From Flavobacteriales bacterium (lineage in GTDB: Bacteria > Bacteroidota > Bacteroidia > Flavobacteriales > TMED113): DNA of 45,343 bases. Location of the stretch: NCBI GenBank assembly GCA_002714185.1, contig PAWM01000009.1:1-45343 (forward strand). The letters are read 5' to 3'. Of this stretch, positions 8,813-18,681 are shown in pieces (within the stretch, counting starts at the first letter, position 1; each line of letters starts with the position of its first letter). Made by a program: the position numbers and the translations under genes. The notes under the pieces are model-generated. The model saw only the letters and a program-made list of their open reading frames with translations. It did not search any database and was not told the DNA's origin.

Positions 8813-9564
8813 ATTAGTTTTTTTAATTTATTAATAAATAATAATTTTTCTTTAAATCTATTGTATTTAATTTCAGGACTAAGAGATATTGTTGAAATGC
8901 AATATTTACTTAGTCTTGTAGGTTTAATATTATTTTTTTTTGCTATTCTAGTAAAGAAAGACATATTATTTGATTTATCTTGTTTAACCTCTGCAATAAC
9001 TATATCACTATGATCTTCTGATTTAAATTTATTTGAAAAGTTTAAATTCAAATCAATTGTCAACCTTTCTTTATTTAATTTATCTACTAGTGTAACTCTA
9101 TTAAAATTAATCCATTGATGTGCAATTAGATTCATTTTTTTACCAATTATTCTTTCAAGATAATTCATTTGTTCAATTGATAATGAATTAGGTATTTCAT
9201 CAACTTTAATTCTTTTTTTTAATGTTTTTCTTTTATTATTTTTAAACTTAACTTCTAAAAAAACTAACTCACTATCTACATATTCTCTAAATCTTACTTT
9301 AAATCTATTTACTCGATTATTATGATGATTTAAATAAAAAATTCGATCAAATGTATCGTAATAAAGAGATTTATATTCTTGTATAATTTTTTTATCTACT
9401 TTAAGAATATTATAATATTGCCTTAAAGCAACAAGGAGTTCATTTAATTTTTTAATACTAAACACAAACTTAGTGTCCATCCTATTCATAAGATTAACAG
9501 ATTTGATTTCATCTAATGAAATAGATTTAAACTGTTTTAAATTAGACTCTATGTTTAATAACAT
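8809..9564 (-). CDS. VTC-domain polyphosphate polymerase-like protein
   Basis: The 251-residue cytoplasmic protein matches the VTC / triphosphate-tunnel fold. It has RMDTKF (28-33), SLYYDT (66-71), KVRFREY (89-95), FLEVKFK (102-108), KTLKKRI (113-119), RLTIDLNL (167-174), IAEVKQ (190-195) and TRLSKYC (216-222). The alternating Arg/Lys and Glu residues would line the tunnel that binds ATP and growing polyphosphate in yeast Vtc4. Expected activity is polyphosphate synthesis from ATP, or use of a polyphosphate or triphosphate substrate. It lacks the SPX domain of eukaryotic Vtc4 and any membrane segment, so it may depend on the DUF4956 protein for membrane attachment. It is first in the overlapping four-gene cluster, 67 bases after a MazG-like gene. 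Confidence 0.9.
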   Translation of the reverse strand: MLLNIESNLKQFKSISLDEIKSVNLMNRMDTKFVFSIKKLNELLVALRQYYNILKVDKKIIQEYKSLYYDTFDRIFYLNHHNNRVNRFKVRFREYVDSELVFLEVKFKNNKRKTLKKRIKVDEIPNSLSIEQMNYLERIIGKKMNLIAHQWINFNRVTLVDKLNKERLTIDLNLNFSNKFKSEDHSDIVIAEVKQDKSNNMSFFTRIAKKNNIKPTRLSKYCISTISLSPEIKYNRFKEKLLFINKLKKLI

Positions 9565-9631
9565 AGCATTAAAGTTAACTTAAATTAATAAAACATTAAC
9601 TTAAGGTTAAAAAAATTAAATGATAGAAAAA

Positions 9632-9868
9632 TTATTTTTCACGATTTCTTACTAAACTTTCTATCATTGCAACAGTTACTGCTCCAATCTGAATAAGCTC
9701 AGTAATAATTTCATCATAATTATTATCTAGGGCAGCCTTATTTGCTTCAACAACTTCTTCACCTAGGATAGCAAGCCACTTATATATATTATGGTTTTGC
9801 TCACCCCATTTAATATCTTGATTCTGCCTCTCTTCTAATATCAAATTAATAATATCTTGTTTTTTCAT
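9632..9868 (-). CDS. MazG-like all-alpha NTP pyrophosphohydrolase-like protein
   Basis: The 78-residue protein aligns by eye with short MazG-like proteins: EERQNQDIKWGEQNH, then the helix WLAILGEEVVEANKA and a second helix DEIITELIQIGAVTVAMIES. The first acidic motif E-E-x-x-E of all-alpha NTP pyrophosphatases is clear. The second (normally ExxD) reads ELIQIGA, so the distal Asp seems absent and activity is uncertain. Family members hydrolyse nucleoside triphosphates to monophosphates and pyrophosphate. The gene lies 7 bases after the TolB-type propeller gene and 67 bases before the VTC gene, all on the minus strand. A shared transcript is plausible. Confidence 0.75.
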   Translation of the reverse strand: MKKQDIINLILEERQNQDIKWGEQNHNIYKWLAILGEEVVEANKAALDNNYDEIITELIQIGAVTVAMIESLVRNREK

Positions 9869-9875
9869 AATTAAC

Positions 9876-10979
9876 CTACTCTATCCAGTCTGCTATAAAA
9901 ATATTTGTATTTCTTGTTCCTCCATTATTTCTATTTGAGGAAAAAACTAATTTAGTACCATCATTTGAAAATACTGGAAAAGAATCAAACATAGTATCAT
10001 AAGTAATTTGTGTAAGATTTTTTCCATCAATGTCAATCATAAATAAATTAAATGGAAATCCTTTTTTTGATTTATGATTTGAAGAAAAAATAATTTTATT
10101 ATCTGATGGATGGAAAAAAGGTGCCCAATTCGCACCACCAAGAGAAGTTATCTGTGATAATTCAGTACCATCAACATTACATATATATAATTCCATTTCA
10201 GTTGGTTTTACTAAACCCTCATTCAAGAGCATCTTATATTCTTCAACTTCCTCATTTGAATTTGGTCTAGATGATCTGAATACAATTTTAGAACCATCAT
10301 TAGAGAAAAATGCACCTCCATCATAGCCTAACTCATTAGTAATTTGAATTAAATTGGAACCATCAATATCACACACGTATAATTCTAAATCACCAGATCT
10401 AATTGAAGTAAATACAATCTTATCACCAAGAGGTGATAATGTAGCCTCAGCATCGTAACCAGGTGAATCTGTAAGCTGATTAACAATATTTCCATTTAAA
10501 TCAGCAATGAAAATATCAAAAGATTCATAAATTGGCCAAACATATTTTCCGTCCTCTCTCCTCTTAGGTTCAGGTGGACATAATGAATCTGAAAGATGAG
10601 TAGAAGCATAGATAATTAAAGTATCCCCAGGTAAAAAGTAAGAACAAGTAGTTCTTCCAAACCCCGTACTAATCAAGTTAGGTTGCATTTCAGACATTTG
10701 ATGATTGTTAGTATCAGTAATAAAAATTTGATCACAATCTAGTCCCCAATTCTTATTATTTGATTGAAAAACAAGTTTACTATCATCAAAACTCCAATAA
10801 GCTTCTGCATTATCACCATCAATAGTTAACTGTTTAATATTACTAAAAAATGATTCTTGGGGATAAATGAGTTCTGAATTAGAAAATTTAATATCATTCG
10901 TCTTATTATCTAAACTTTTATTTGAATTTGTACAAGAAAATAAAGCACAAATGATAGTTATAAAATAAAATCGTTTCAT
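9876..10979 (-). CDS. TolB-type beta-propeller lipoprotein
   Basis: The 367-residue protein has a lipobox L-F-S-C (Cys16) after a short signal, so it is probably a lipoprotein. The body is a six-bladed TolB/PD40-type propeller with repeated S-x-x-G/D-x-K-I/L-V-F-x-S motifs: SFDDSKLVFQS, SPLGDKIVFTS, SNDGSKIVFRS, HPSDNKIIFSS and SNDGTKLVFSS. Each is followed by a strand with I-D-G-x-x-L-x-Q-I-T. Such propellers bind proteins or small ligands rather than act as enzymes. It is divergent from a secreted M28 peptidase with only 43 bases between the chosen starts. In other Bacteroidota these propellers may accompany or be fused to peptidases, so a joint role is possible. Confidence 0.88.
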   Translation of the reverse strand: MKRFYFITIICALFSCTNSNKSLDNKTNDIKFSNSELIYPQESFFSNIKQLTIDGDNAEAYWSFDDSKLVFQSNNKNWGLDCDQIFITDTNNHQMSEMQPNLISTGFGRTTCSYFLPGDTLIIYASTHLSDSLCPPEPKRREDGKYVWPIYESFDIFIADLNGNIVNQLTDSPGYDAEATLSPLGDKIVFTSIRSGDLELYVCDIDGSNLIQITNELGYDGGAFFSNDGSKIVFRSSRPNSNEEVEEYKMLLNEGLVKPTEMELYICNVDGTELSQITSLGGANWAPFFHPSDNKIIFSSNHKSKKGFPFNLFMIDIDGKNLTQITYDTMFDSFPVFSNDGTKLVFSSNRNNGGTRNTNIFIADWIE

Positions 10980-11022
10980 AATTTTGAAATTATATATATA
11001 TAAAATTAGAATTATTTGCTCT

Positions 11023-12243
11023 ATGAAGAATATATTTTTACTTTTTTTTCTGTTTATATTTTTAAATTCTATTTATTCTCAAAATGAGAAAACTTCAATT
11101 ATTAATCAAATGAAAATTGATGTATCCTATTTAGCATCTGATAAACTAAAAGGAAGAAAAACAGGATCATATGGAGAAAAAAAAGCAGCTAAATATATTA
11201 GAGATAAATTTAAAAGTAATGGATTAATACAAAAAGGAGAGGATGGGTATTTTCAATATTTTGAAACTACATTAAACTCGAATCCACACTATATTGAAAA
11301 AAATAAAAAGATTAAAGGAATTAATGTTATTGGCTTATTAGATCATCAACAAAAAGAGACAATAATTATAGGTGCACATTATGATCATTTAGGTTGGGGA
11401 ACATACGGATCTCTACATACAGGTAATAAAGAAATTCATAATGGTGCAGATGATAATGCAAGTGGAGTAAGTATATTACTCAATCTTATTCAACAATTAT
11501 CTAGTAATAAGAATTATAATTATTTATTTATTGCTTTTTCAGGTGAAGAAGAGGGACTACTTGGTTCATCATACTATGCAAAAAATCCAACAATAAGTTT
11601 AAATAATGTGAGATTTATGTTAAATTTTGATATGGTTGGTAGATTAAGTGATGAGAAAACATTAGCTATTAATGGTGTAGGAACAAGTGTTGAATGGAAA
11701 AATTTAATAAATAAATCAAATACTTTTAATTTTAAACTAATAACTTCCGATTCAGGAATAGGACCATCGGATCATACATCTTTTTATCTGCAAAATATAC
11801 CCGCAATTCATTTTTTTACTGGCCAGCATGAAGACTATCATAAACCCTCTGATGATATTGAGAAAATTAATTTTAATGGAATGTATTTAATTCTATCATA
11901 TGCAGAAAATATTATAAATAAATCTGTTGAAATTGATTATTTTTCATTTCAAGAAACTGAAAATGATACAACACAGACACCAAAATTTAATGTAACTTTA
12001 GGCATAATGCCTGATTACCTTTATAACGGTCAAGGACTAAGAATTGATGGTGTTAGCAAAGGAAAAACAGCAAGCATATATAAAATAAAAAAAGGTGATA
12101 TTGTTATTGGTTTTGGTGAATTTGAAATCAATAACATAATGGACTATATGAAGGGTCTGAGTTTATTTAATAAAGGTGACAGTACTATAATTAAAATCAG
12201 AAGAAATAATTTAAAAAAAGAAATTCCTATAGTTTTTCAATAA
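11023..12243 (+). CDS. Secreted M28-family zinc aminopeptidase with C-terminal PDZ domain
   Basis: I chose the ATG at 11023 rather than 10984 because it starts directly with a signal peptide ending SIYSQ. Counting from there, the M28 zinc site is complete: His119 (AHYDHLG), Asp143 (GADDNASG), catalytic Glu175 and ligand Glu176 (SGEEEGLLGS), Asp203 (NFDMVGR) and His273 (DYHKPSDD). Residues about 325-406 form a PDZ-like domain (GQGLRIDGV ... KKGDIVIGFG). Expected activity is removal of N-terminal amino acids from peptides in the periplasm or outside. It is divergent from the TolB-type propeller gene and followed 7 bases later by a membrane glycosyltransferase-like gene. Confidence 0.92.
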   Translation: MKNIFLLFFLFIFLNSIYSQNEKTSIINQMKIDVSYLASDKLKGRKTGSYGEKKAAKYIRDKFKSNGLIQKGEDGYFQYFETTLNSNPHYIEKNKKIKGINVIGLLDHQQKETIIIGAHYDHLGWGTYGSLHTGNKEIHNGADDNASGVSILLNLIQQLSSNKNYNYLFIAFSGEEEGLLGSSYYAKNPTISLNNVRFMLNFDMVGRLSDEKTLAINGVGTSVEWKNLINKSNTFNFKLITSDSGIGPSDHTSFYLQNIPAIHFFTGQHEDYHKPSDDIEKINFNGMYLILSYAENIINKSVEIDYFSFQETENDTTQTPKFNVTLGIMPDYLYNGQGLRIDGVSKGKTASIYKIKKGDIVIGFGEFEINNIMDYMKGLSLFNKGDSTIIKIRRNNLKKEIPIVFQ

Positions 12244-12250
12244 TTTTTTT

Positions 12251-13648
12251 ATGATTAAGTTAATAAAACCTCACTTTAACAAATTATCTATTTACACATA
12301 CATTACTTTGTTAATTATAATTATATTTTCCCTTTTTAAAGTAAAACCATGGAAGAATGCACAACAAGATCAAGCATTGATAAATTGGGATATAATTTCT
12401 TACTATAGTTACTTACCAGCACTTTTTATTCATAATGATATTCAATTAAAATTCATAAATAATGATACAATTGATTACAAGAGTAATAGACAATTCTGGC
12501 CAGAAACCTCACCAAATGGAGGAAAAGTTATCAAAACAACTATGGGAATGTCTCTACTATATTCACCTTTTTTTATAATTGGACATACATATGCTAAATT
12601 ATCAAATAAATATGAATCTAATGGCTTTTCAAAGCCATATGAATTTTTTCTTACATTATCATCATTTTTTTACTTTATAATTGGACTGCATTATCTAAGA
12701 AAAACTCTAATAAAATTATTTTCTGAAACTGTAACATCAATAACAATAATCTCTATTGTATTAGGTACTAATTTATGTTACTACTTAACTATAGAACCTT
12801 GTATGTCACATGCATATAGCTTTTCACTAATTTCTACTTTTATATATTTTACAATTAAATGGTTTGACAGTCCTAAAATTAAATTTGCAATTATTCTTGG
12901 AATTTTAGCTGGATTAATTATTCTAATTAGACCAGTTAATATTCTAATTCTTATTTTTCCAATTCTATATCAATCTAACCTTTTAAAAAACACAACAACT
13001 TTAATATTTAAAAATTTATCTCATATATTTTTAGCAGGTTTAATAATAATAATTTTATGTTTTCCACAATTATTGTATTGGAAAATAATAACAGGTAACT
13101 GGTTCTTTAATTCATATATTGGAGAAACATTTTATTTTAATAATCCTCATATTATTGATTTTTTATTTAGCTACAGAAATGGATGGTTACTGTACACTCC
13201 TATTATGTCATTTTCACTACTAGGAATAATACTATTGTACTTTCAACAAAAAAAGTACTTTTTTCCATTAATTGTATTTACAACATTAAATATATATATA
13301 TTGTCCTCATGGTGGTGTTGGTGGTATGGTGGCAGTTTTGGAATGCGAACAATGATTGATTCTTATGCAATTTTAGCAATTCCTTTTGGATTGAGTATTT
13401 CTTGGATATTAAAACAAAAAAAAATTATTAAATACTTTATATTTATTCTTTTAATTAATTTTATTTATTTAAATAATTTTCAAATTACACAAAGAAAAAA
13501 TTCCCTAATTCACTATGATAGTATGACAAAAGCATCATATTGGATGACATTTGGAAAAAAATATATGAAATCAGAAGCTGAATGGAAAATATTTGAAAAA
13601 AAACTACAATCGCCTGATTACGAAAAAGCAAAACAAGGAATTAATTAG
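12251..13648 (+). CDS. Polytopic membrane protein, GT-C glycosyltransferase-like
   Basis: The 465-residue protein has about ten hydrophobic helices beginning at residue 15. The first periplasmic loop contains QQDQALINWDIISYYSYLP, similar in position to the acidic first-loop motif of GT-C (GT39/ArnT-like) transferases. It also has PNGGKVIKTTMGMSLLYSP, and a late Trp/Gly-rich segment SSWWCWWYGGSFGMR. These features fit lipid-linked sugar transfer at the outer face of the inner membrane, but no family signature is decisive. The following gene is a GT2 enzyme of the kind that makes polyprenyl-phosphate sugars, which supports a donor/acceptor pair. Confidence in the protein being real is high and in the reaction moderate. 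Confidence 0.8.
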   Translation: MIKLIKPHFNKLSIYTYITLLIIIIFSLFKVKPWKNAQQDQALINWDIISYYSYLPALFIHNDIQLKFINNDTIDYKSNRQFWPETSPNGGKVIKTTMGMSLLYSPFFIIGHTYAKLSNKYESNGFSKPYEFFLTLSSFFYFIIGLHYLRKTLIKLFSETVTSITIISIVLGTNLCYYLTIEPCMSHAYSFSLISTFIYFTIKWFDSPKIKFAIILGILAGLIILIRPVNILILIFPILYQSNLLKNTTTLIFKNLSHIFLAGLIIIILCFPQLLYWKIITGNWFFNSYIGETFYFNNPHIIDFLFSYRNGWLLYTPIMSFSLLGIILLYFQQKKYFFPLIVFTTLNIYILSSWWCWWYGGSFGMRTMIDSYAILAIPFGLSISWILKQKKIIKYFIFILLINFIYLNNFQITQRKNSLIHYDSMTKASYWMTFGKKYMKSEAEWKIFEKKLQSPDYEKAKQGIN

Positions 13649-13702
13649 TATAATTTTTTACTTTTTAAAAAATGGAATTACCTATCGATATAAATATAAA
13701 AC

Positions 13703-14419
13703 ATGATTAATACTCTATCTATTATAATACCAGTATACAATGAAGAAAATACTGTTCGAAAATTATTAGAAAGAATAAAAGAACTTAAGCTAATTCATAA
13801 TATAGAAAAGGAGGTCATTGTTATTAATGACTGTTCAAATGATTTGAGTAAAGAGAAAATTCAATTATTTATAAAAAAAAATAAAGACTTAAATATTTCA
13901 TTATTAAATCACAAAACCAATATGGGCAAAGGTAGTGCTGTAAGTACTGGTATTAAAAAAGCAAGTGGTGAGTATAGTATAATTCAAGATGCAGATTTAG
14001 AATTAAATCCACAGGATATTAATAAATTAATTGATGCTGTACTCCAAAAAAAAGCAAATATTATTTATGGATCAAGATTTTTAAATAACAAAAAACATAA
14101 AAAAGAAATGATGATTAATCGTATTGCTAATATTATACTAACTAAAATAAGTAATATCACACTTAATATGCAACTTACTGATATGCAAACCTGCTACAAA
14201 CTAATACCAACAGATGTATTTAAATCTATTTCTTTAAATGAAAAAGGATTTGCTTTTGACCCTGAAATTACGGCTAAACTAAAAAAATATAGTAATTTAA
14301 CATTTGCCGAAGTACCTATATCCTATGAACCTAGAACAGAGGATGAAGGTAAAAAAATTAAATGGACACATGGTTTTAGACAAATATTTAGCATATTTAA
14401 ATATAGTATATTTAAATAA
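13703..14419 (+). CDS. GT2-family glycosyltransferase, polyprenyl-phosphate sugar synthase-like
   Basis: The 238-residue GT-A protein starts LSIIIPVYNEENTV, has EVIVINDCSND (nucleotide-binding edge), NMGKGSAVSTGIKKASGEY, then the D-x-D motif as QDADLE (Asp96, Asp98) for metal and UDP/GDP-sugar. IYGSRF and the acceptor-side TDMQTCYKL follow, then FAFDPEITAKL and VPISYEPRT near the end. This pattern is that of dolichyl/polyprenyl-phosphate mannose or glucose synthases. There are no membrane helices, so it is cytoplasmic or peripheral. It follows the GT-C-like membrane protein by 54 bases and is convergent with the large surface-protein gene, 14 bases away. Confidence 0.9.
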   Translation: MINTLSIIIPVYNEENTVRKLLERIKELKLIHNIEKEVIVINDCSNDLSKEKIQLFIKKNKDLNISLLNHKTNMGKGSAVSTGIKKASGEYSIIQDADLELNPQDINKLIDAVLQKKANIIYGSRFLNNKKHKKEMMINRIANIILTKISNITLNMQLTDMQTCYKLIPTDVFKSISLNEKGFAFDPEITAKLKKYSNLTFAEVPISYEPRTEDEGKKIKWTHGFRQIFSIFKYSIFK

Positions 14420-14433
14420 AAAATAAACACTTT

Positions 14434-17400
14434 CTATTTAATACAGTAATGTTTTTCTATATAACCATCATTGTAAATATATAATAAAATAGATTCACTA
14501 CAACCAAGATTAATTTCTCTACCTAAAATATCAGTAACTTTTATTAAACTTCGATTAATTCCATTTTCTTCTAAATCAGACCCATCACATGAATCTCCAA
14601 TACCATTATTATCAATATCTTCTTGATTAGGATTATATACCCCAGGACAATTATCTATTTCATCACATATTCCATCATCATCTGTATCAATTAAACAATT
14701 TCCATCACAATCATAATATTCTACAGGACCTTCACCGTCACATTCACCACATTCATCTATTATCGCATCTCCACCGCAAATACCAAAACAATCAAGAAGA
14801 TTCCCTTCACAATCACAAGTCCCATCTTCAATTTCATCACATCCACAATCATATATATCACCTGGGCCATTACATATTCCACAGTTATCATATTCTCCAA
14901 TACATTCATCTATTTCATCACAAATCTCATCACTATCTAAATCATTTAAACAATTATTATTACAGTCGTAATATTCATCAGGGTACTCACAGATACTATT
15001 ATTGTCAATTGTAGCTGTTGAATCATAATTACATGCATATGAATCTGTACATCCAGCACAAGATTCATATTCGCATGAACTATCACTTATCACAGCATTA
15101 ATTGAATAATTACATGCTAATTCTTCAGTACAACCTATACATAAACCTTCTTCTGCATATTCACAATCCCCGCTATTTATTATAGCTGTTGGATCATAAT
15201 TACATGCTAACTCCTCAGTACAGCCTGTGCATGTAGAATTATCACCATTACATATACCACAATCATCCAAAACTGCATTACCTCCACAAACTCCTGCACA
15301 ATCAACATTTATAATACAGTTACCTTCACAATCAAAATTATCTTGTGCATAATAGCACGAACCATCATCTTCATCAGCATCGTAATTATAATTACAAGCA
15401 AATTCGTCCATACAGCCTTCAATAATACAAGAACTATTATCACCATTACAAACTCCACAATCATCAATAATTGCATCACCGCCCCACACTCCAAAACAAT
15501 CCTGTGTACAATCATTTGTCATATCATTATCGCATATTCCACATTCATCTATTAAAGCATCACCACCCCACACTCCTAAACAATCTTGTGTACAATCATT
15601 TGTTATATCATTATCACATATTCCACATTCATCTATTAGAGCATCACCACCCCACACTCCTAAACAATCTTGTATGCAATCATTTGTCATATCATTATCA
15701 CATATTCCACATTCATCTTCAATTGCATCACCTCCACACTCACTATTACAATCTACATTTACAATACAATTACCATCACAGTCATAATTGTTTGAAATAG
15801 GATAAAAGCATGATCCATCATCTTCAATTACATTTTCATCGTAATTACAAGCCAATTCATCAGTACACCCTACTGCATAATACATAATCCAACAACCCCC
15901 ATCAAGTGTAATTTCATTAGAAAATTCATCTAAAAGTAAAATTGAACCCTCAAAAGTTTGGCCGTTAAAAACACCATTATACAAATATGTGTATTGATCA
16001 TCAGTATCAACATACTCATTTCCACACATGTTCCATAAACCATTTAACCATGTACCATCACCTGGGTCATATAATAATGAGCCATCTGATGAATATTCAG
16101 TAACCCAAATTACATCATATATTCCATCGCATTCAAAATCTGCTTCCATAATCCATGGACCAAGAGTTAAGTCAATTATTTGATCATTAAAATACTCACA
16201 TGATCCATCATCTTCCACTGCATCTAAGTTATAATTACAAGCAATTAAGTCAGTACAACCAGTTATTGAACTATATTGACATGATTCATCATCAATAGTA
16301 CAGAATTCACAAAAATTAAGTGCTGAAACATCAGTACAACCTTCAATATTATACATTATCCAACACCCCTCATAAACATATTCTAATAATATTTCATCCC
16401 AAATAAAAATTTCTCCTGCAAAAGTATCAGATTCATACAAACCTATATATAAATAATTTCCTTCTTCATCAGTGTCCACATACTCATCTTGACACATATT
16501 CCAAAAACCATTTAACACTGTTCCCTCGGCTTCATATATTAAAGAATTATCTGATGAATATTCTGTTAACCAGCTCACATCATATATACCATCACATCCA
16601 AAATCTGCATCCATTATCCAAGTTCCAGTAGTCAAATCAACAACTGGTTCATTTAAATAAATACATGTACCATCATCACTATTTGCATTTATATCATAAT
16701 TACAAGCTAATGGATCTGTGCAACCCGTTAATGTATCAATACCTGTATTAATTCTAATAGCAGCTGCATTTGGATTTGAATAAATTTGATCAGCAGATAT
16801 ATAAATTAAACTAGCATCAAATGGTTGTGGGATAGTTTCATCATCTAAAATATAAATATCATTTTGATTATAATTACTATTCATTTCAATAGCAACATAA
16901 TAAGAATCAGGTAAAAGAGATACTAAAGAATTAAATGGAAGTGTAACATACCCATTATTAATATCAGCTTGAGTAATAGTATATAAATTACTAGAAGCTA
17001 TATAATTATCAGAATTAAATGATCCACTTAAAACATTTTCAGTATCATAGATATAAGCAACTATGTTTCCACCAGACGTAGTTAAAGAATTAGATCCATA
17101 TGCATATGAATCTAATAATAATGTAACATCTGAAATATTAGTTTGCTGAGATAATTCATAATAAGACATCATTATCAAACCATCACTAGCAACTTCACCA
17201 GTATTTGTATTATTAAATGTCGCTGTACCAATTCTATTTATTAATGGGTCACTATATACACCAATACCATCAAGAGAATAAACATCATTAGTGATTTCAA
17301 ATTCTCTAAGATGACAATTATCAAATGATGTGAGATCATTATTCCAAAAAGATTCCCAACCTTGTGATAATTCTTCACTTGAACTTACACAAAAGTTTAA

Positions 17401-18627
17401 ACTATAAAAATCTACATCTATTATATCAGTATTTAAATAACCCAAATCAAACATCGCCCACTCACCAGAGTATAAATAACCACTATTATCATAATCAGAA
17501 TATAATTCATCTACTTCATTCCATAAATAAAGACCATAATTTGGATCAGTTGTATTATATTCCCCATCTCCTATCCAATCACCAACTGAATTATAAAGAT
17601 CAGTATATAGAGTAATATTAGTTTGTGTCTCTGAGCCCCAGTTAAAAATTTCACCAAAAAGTGAAATATCATTCATTTGATTAATAGGTGTTCTACCATA
17701 TTCGTGTCCTTCATTAGTATTAGAAATTGCACCCCAATTCATTACTAAATCATTTTCATTATTATTACTAATGCATAAATCATCTACAAACCAAGAAAAA
17801 CCCCAAGATCCTGTCCAATGAAACCTTACCCACACTTGATCTTGATTAGCCGCAAAATCTGCTACATTAATACTTACTACAGTTGGGTTCCATGGAACAG
17901 ATGAATTAGCGACACCTGAAATATCAGGAAAAACTTCATATATACCATTAGTAGAATTGGGTAAAGATTCAGGTGTTAATTCTGGCCAATTAACTCCATC
18001 CGTGCTTAAAACTAACCAACATTTTTCATATGTCCAACTTTGATAATAAGTCTCAAAAGAAATAATAGGGTTACTTAATGAAGAAAAATCTAATGGATAG
18101 GATGTAGTTATCCATGAATCTTCTACATCAGCACCTCCAGTTAAACCACCATATAGGTCCGAATCAATTAATGCACATCCATTAAAATAAGTTGTCGATT
18201 GTATTGTTTCAATTGGATAATCACCTAGTGATTGCAATCCAGTACCTATCTGCCAATCTAAACTACATGAATTTTGATCGTGATTAATATTCCAATTACT
18301 AGAATTTGAAAAATCATCATAATAAATACAATCACTTCCAGATTGTAATTCCCCTTCCAAATAAGTGTTTTCTAATGATTTCAGTTGAACATCTTTACTT
18401 AATTTAACAGAAACGTTTTCATTATTAGATGGATGAATTGAGTGATTATCTCTATTAAAATTTGTATTAATTAAATGGTCTGATGAAGAAAATTTTTTAA
18501 TCAACTGATTGTTTTTTTCAAGAGTAATAATTTCATTATTGCTATTATATTGGGTTGGCAATAATGTTTGTGAAAAAATAGTACTTGAAATTATATAAAA
18601 GAGTATAAATAATATATTTCTCATCAT
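14434..18627 (-). CDS. Giant Cys/Asp-rich surface protein with MAM-like, repeat and TSP3 regions and sorting segment
   Basis: The 1,397-residue secreted protein has a signal ending TIFSQ. Residues about 98-290 resemble a MAM/jelly-roll module (DDFSNSSNWNIN ... WFVDDLCISN). The C-terminal half holds eight units of the G-C-T-D-x-x-A-C-N-Y-D pattern ending D-D-G-S-C, several units built around GGDALIDECGICDND, and thrombospondin-type-3-like calcium-binding stretches (DTDDDGICDEIDNCPG, DIDNNGIGDSCDG). It ends with a short sorting-type segment (DILGREI ... LYIYNDGYIEKHYCIK). These features predict a calcium-stiffened, disulfide-linked stalk on the surface, probably for adhesion. No catalytic domain is visible. 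The repeats may be hard to assemble, so the length should be treated with care. Confidence 0.9.
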   Translation of the reverse strand: MMRNILFILFYIISSTIFSQTLLPTQYNSNNEIITLEKNNQLIKKFSSSDHLINTNFNRDNHSIHPSNNENVSVKLSKDVQLKSLENTYLEGELQSGSDCIYYDDFSNSSNWNINHDQNSCSLDWQIGTGLQSLGDYPIETIQSTTYFNGCALIDSDLYGGLTGGADVEDSWITTSYPLDFSSLSNPIISFETYYQSWTYEKCWLVLSTDGVNWPELTPESLPNSTNGIYEVFPDISGVANSSVPWNPTVVSINVADFAANQDQVWVRFHWTGSWGFSWFVDDLCISNNNENDLVMNWGAISNTNEGHEYGRTPINQMNDISLFGEIFNWGSETQTNITLYTDLYNSVGDWIGDGEYNTTDPNYGLYLWNEVDELYSDYDNSGYLYSGEWAMFDLGYLNTDIIDVDFYSLNFCVSSSEELSQGWESFWNNDLTSFDNCHLREFEITNDVYSLDGIGVYSDPLINRIGTATFNNTNTGEVASDGLIMMSYYELSQQTNISDVTLLLDSYAYGSNSLTTSGGNIVAYIYDTENVLSGSFNSDNYIASSNLYTITQADINNGYVTLPFNSLVSLLPDSYYVAIEMNSNYNQNDIYILDDETIPQPFDASLIYISADQIYSNPNAAAIRINTGIDTLTGCTDPLACNYDINANSDDGTCIYLNEPVVDLTTGTWIMDADFGCDGIYDVSWLTEYSSDNSLIYEAEGTVLNGFWNMCQDEYVDTDEEGNYLYIGLYESDTFAGEIFIWDEILLEYVYEGCWIMYNIEGCTDVSALNFCEFCTIDDESCQYSSITGCTDLIACNYNLDAVEDDGSCEYFNDQIIDLTLGPWIMEADFECDGIYDVIWVTEYSSDGSLLYDPGDGTWLNGLWNMCGNEYVDTDDQYTYLYNGVFNGQTFEGSILLLDEFSNEITLDGGCWIMYYAVGCTDELACNYDENVIEDDGSCFYPISNNYDCDGNCIVNVDCNSECGGDAIEDECGICDNDMTNDCIQDCLGVWGGDALIDECGICDNDITNDCTQDCLGVWGGDALIDECGICDNDMTNDCTQDCFGVWGGDAIIDDCGVCNGDNSSCIIEGCMDEFACNYNYDADEDDGSCYYAQDNFDCEGNCIINVDCAGVCGGNAVLDDCGICNGDNSTCTGCTEELACNYDPTAIINSGDCEYAEEGLCIGCTEELACNYSINAVISDSSCEYESCAGCTDSYACNYDSTATIDNNSICEYPDEYYDCNNNCLNDLDSDEICDEIDECIGEYDNCGICNGPGDIYDCGCDEIEDGTCDCEGNLLDCFGICGGDAIIDECGECDGEGPVEYYDCDGNCLIDTDDDGICDEIDNCPGVYNPNQEDIDNNGIGDSCDGSDLEENGINRSLIKVTDILGREINLGCSESILLYIYNDGYIEKHYCIK
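15482..15733. repeat. 84-bp tandem repeat, about three copies, in the surface-protein gene
   Basis: The plus-strand string CCCCACACTCC recurs at 15482, 15566 and 15650, exactly 84 bases apart, with nearly identical sequence between. Each unit encodes 28 residues centred on GVWGGDALIDECGICDND. The third unit is more divergent at its far end. Copy number can change without a frameshift. Confidence 0.88.
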
Positions 18628-18681
18628 TAAACGGGGTTTTTAAATTAAAAAGTTAAATATATACTAAAAATATCACTATTT

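Noticed and set aside
15343-15800. Open frames on the plus strand opposite the large surface-protein gene
   Set aside because: They are antisense shadows of the repeat region, with His/Asn/Leu-rich compositions produced by the complementary strand of Cys/Asp codons. No family match or signal.
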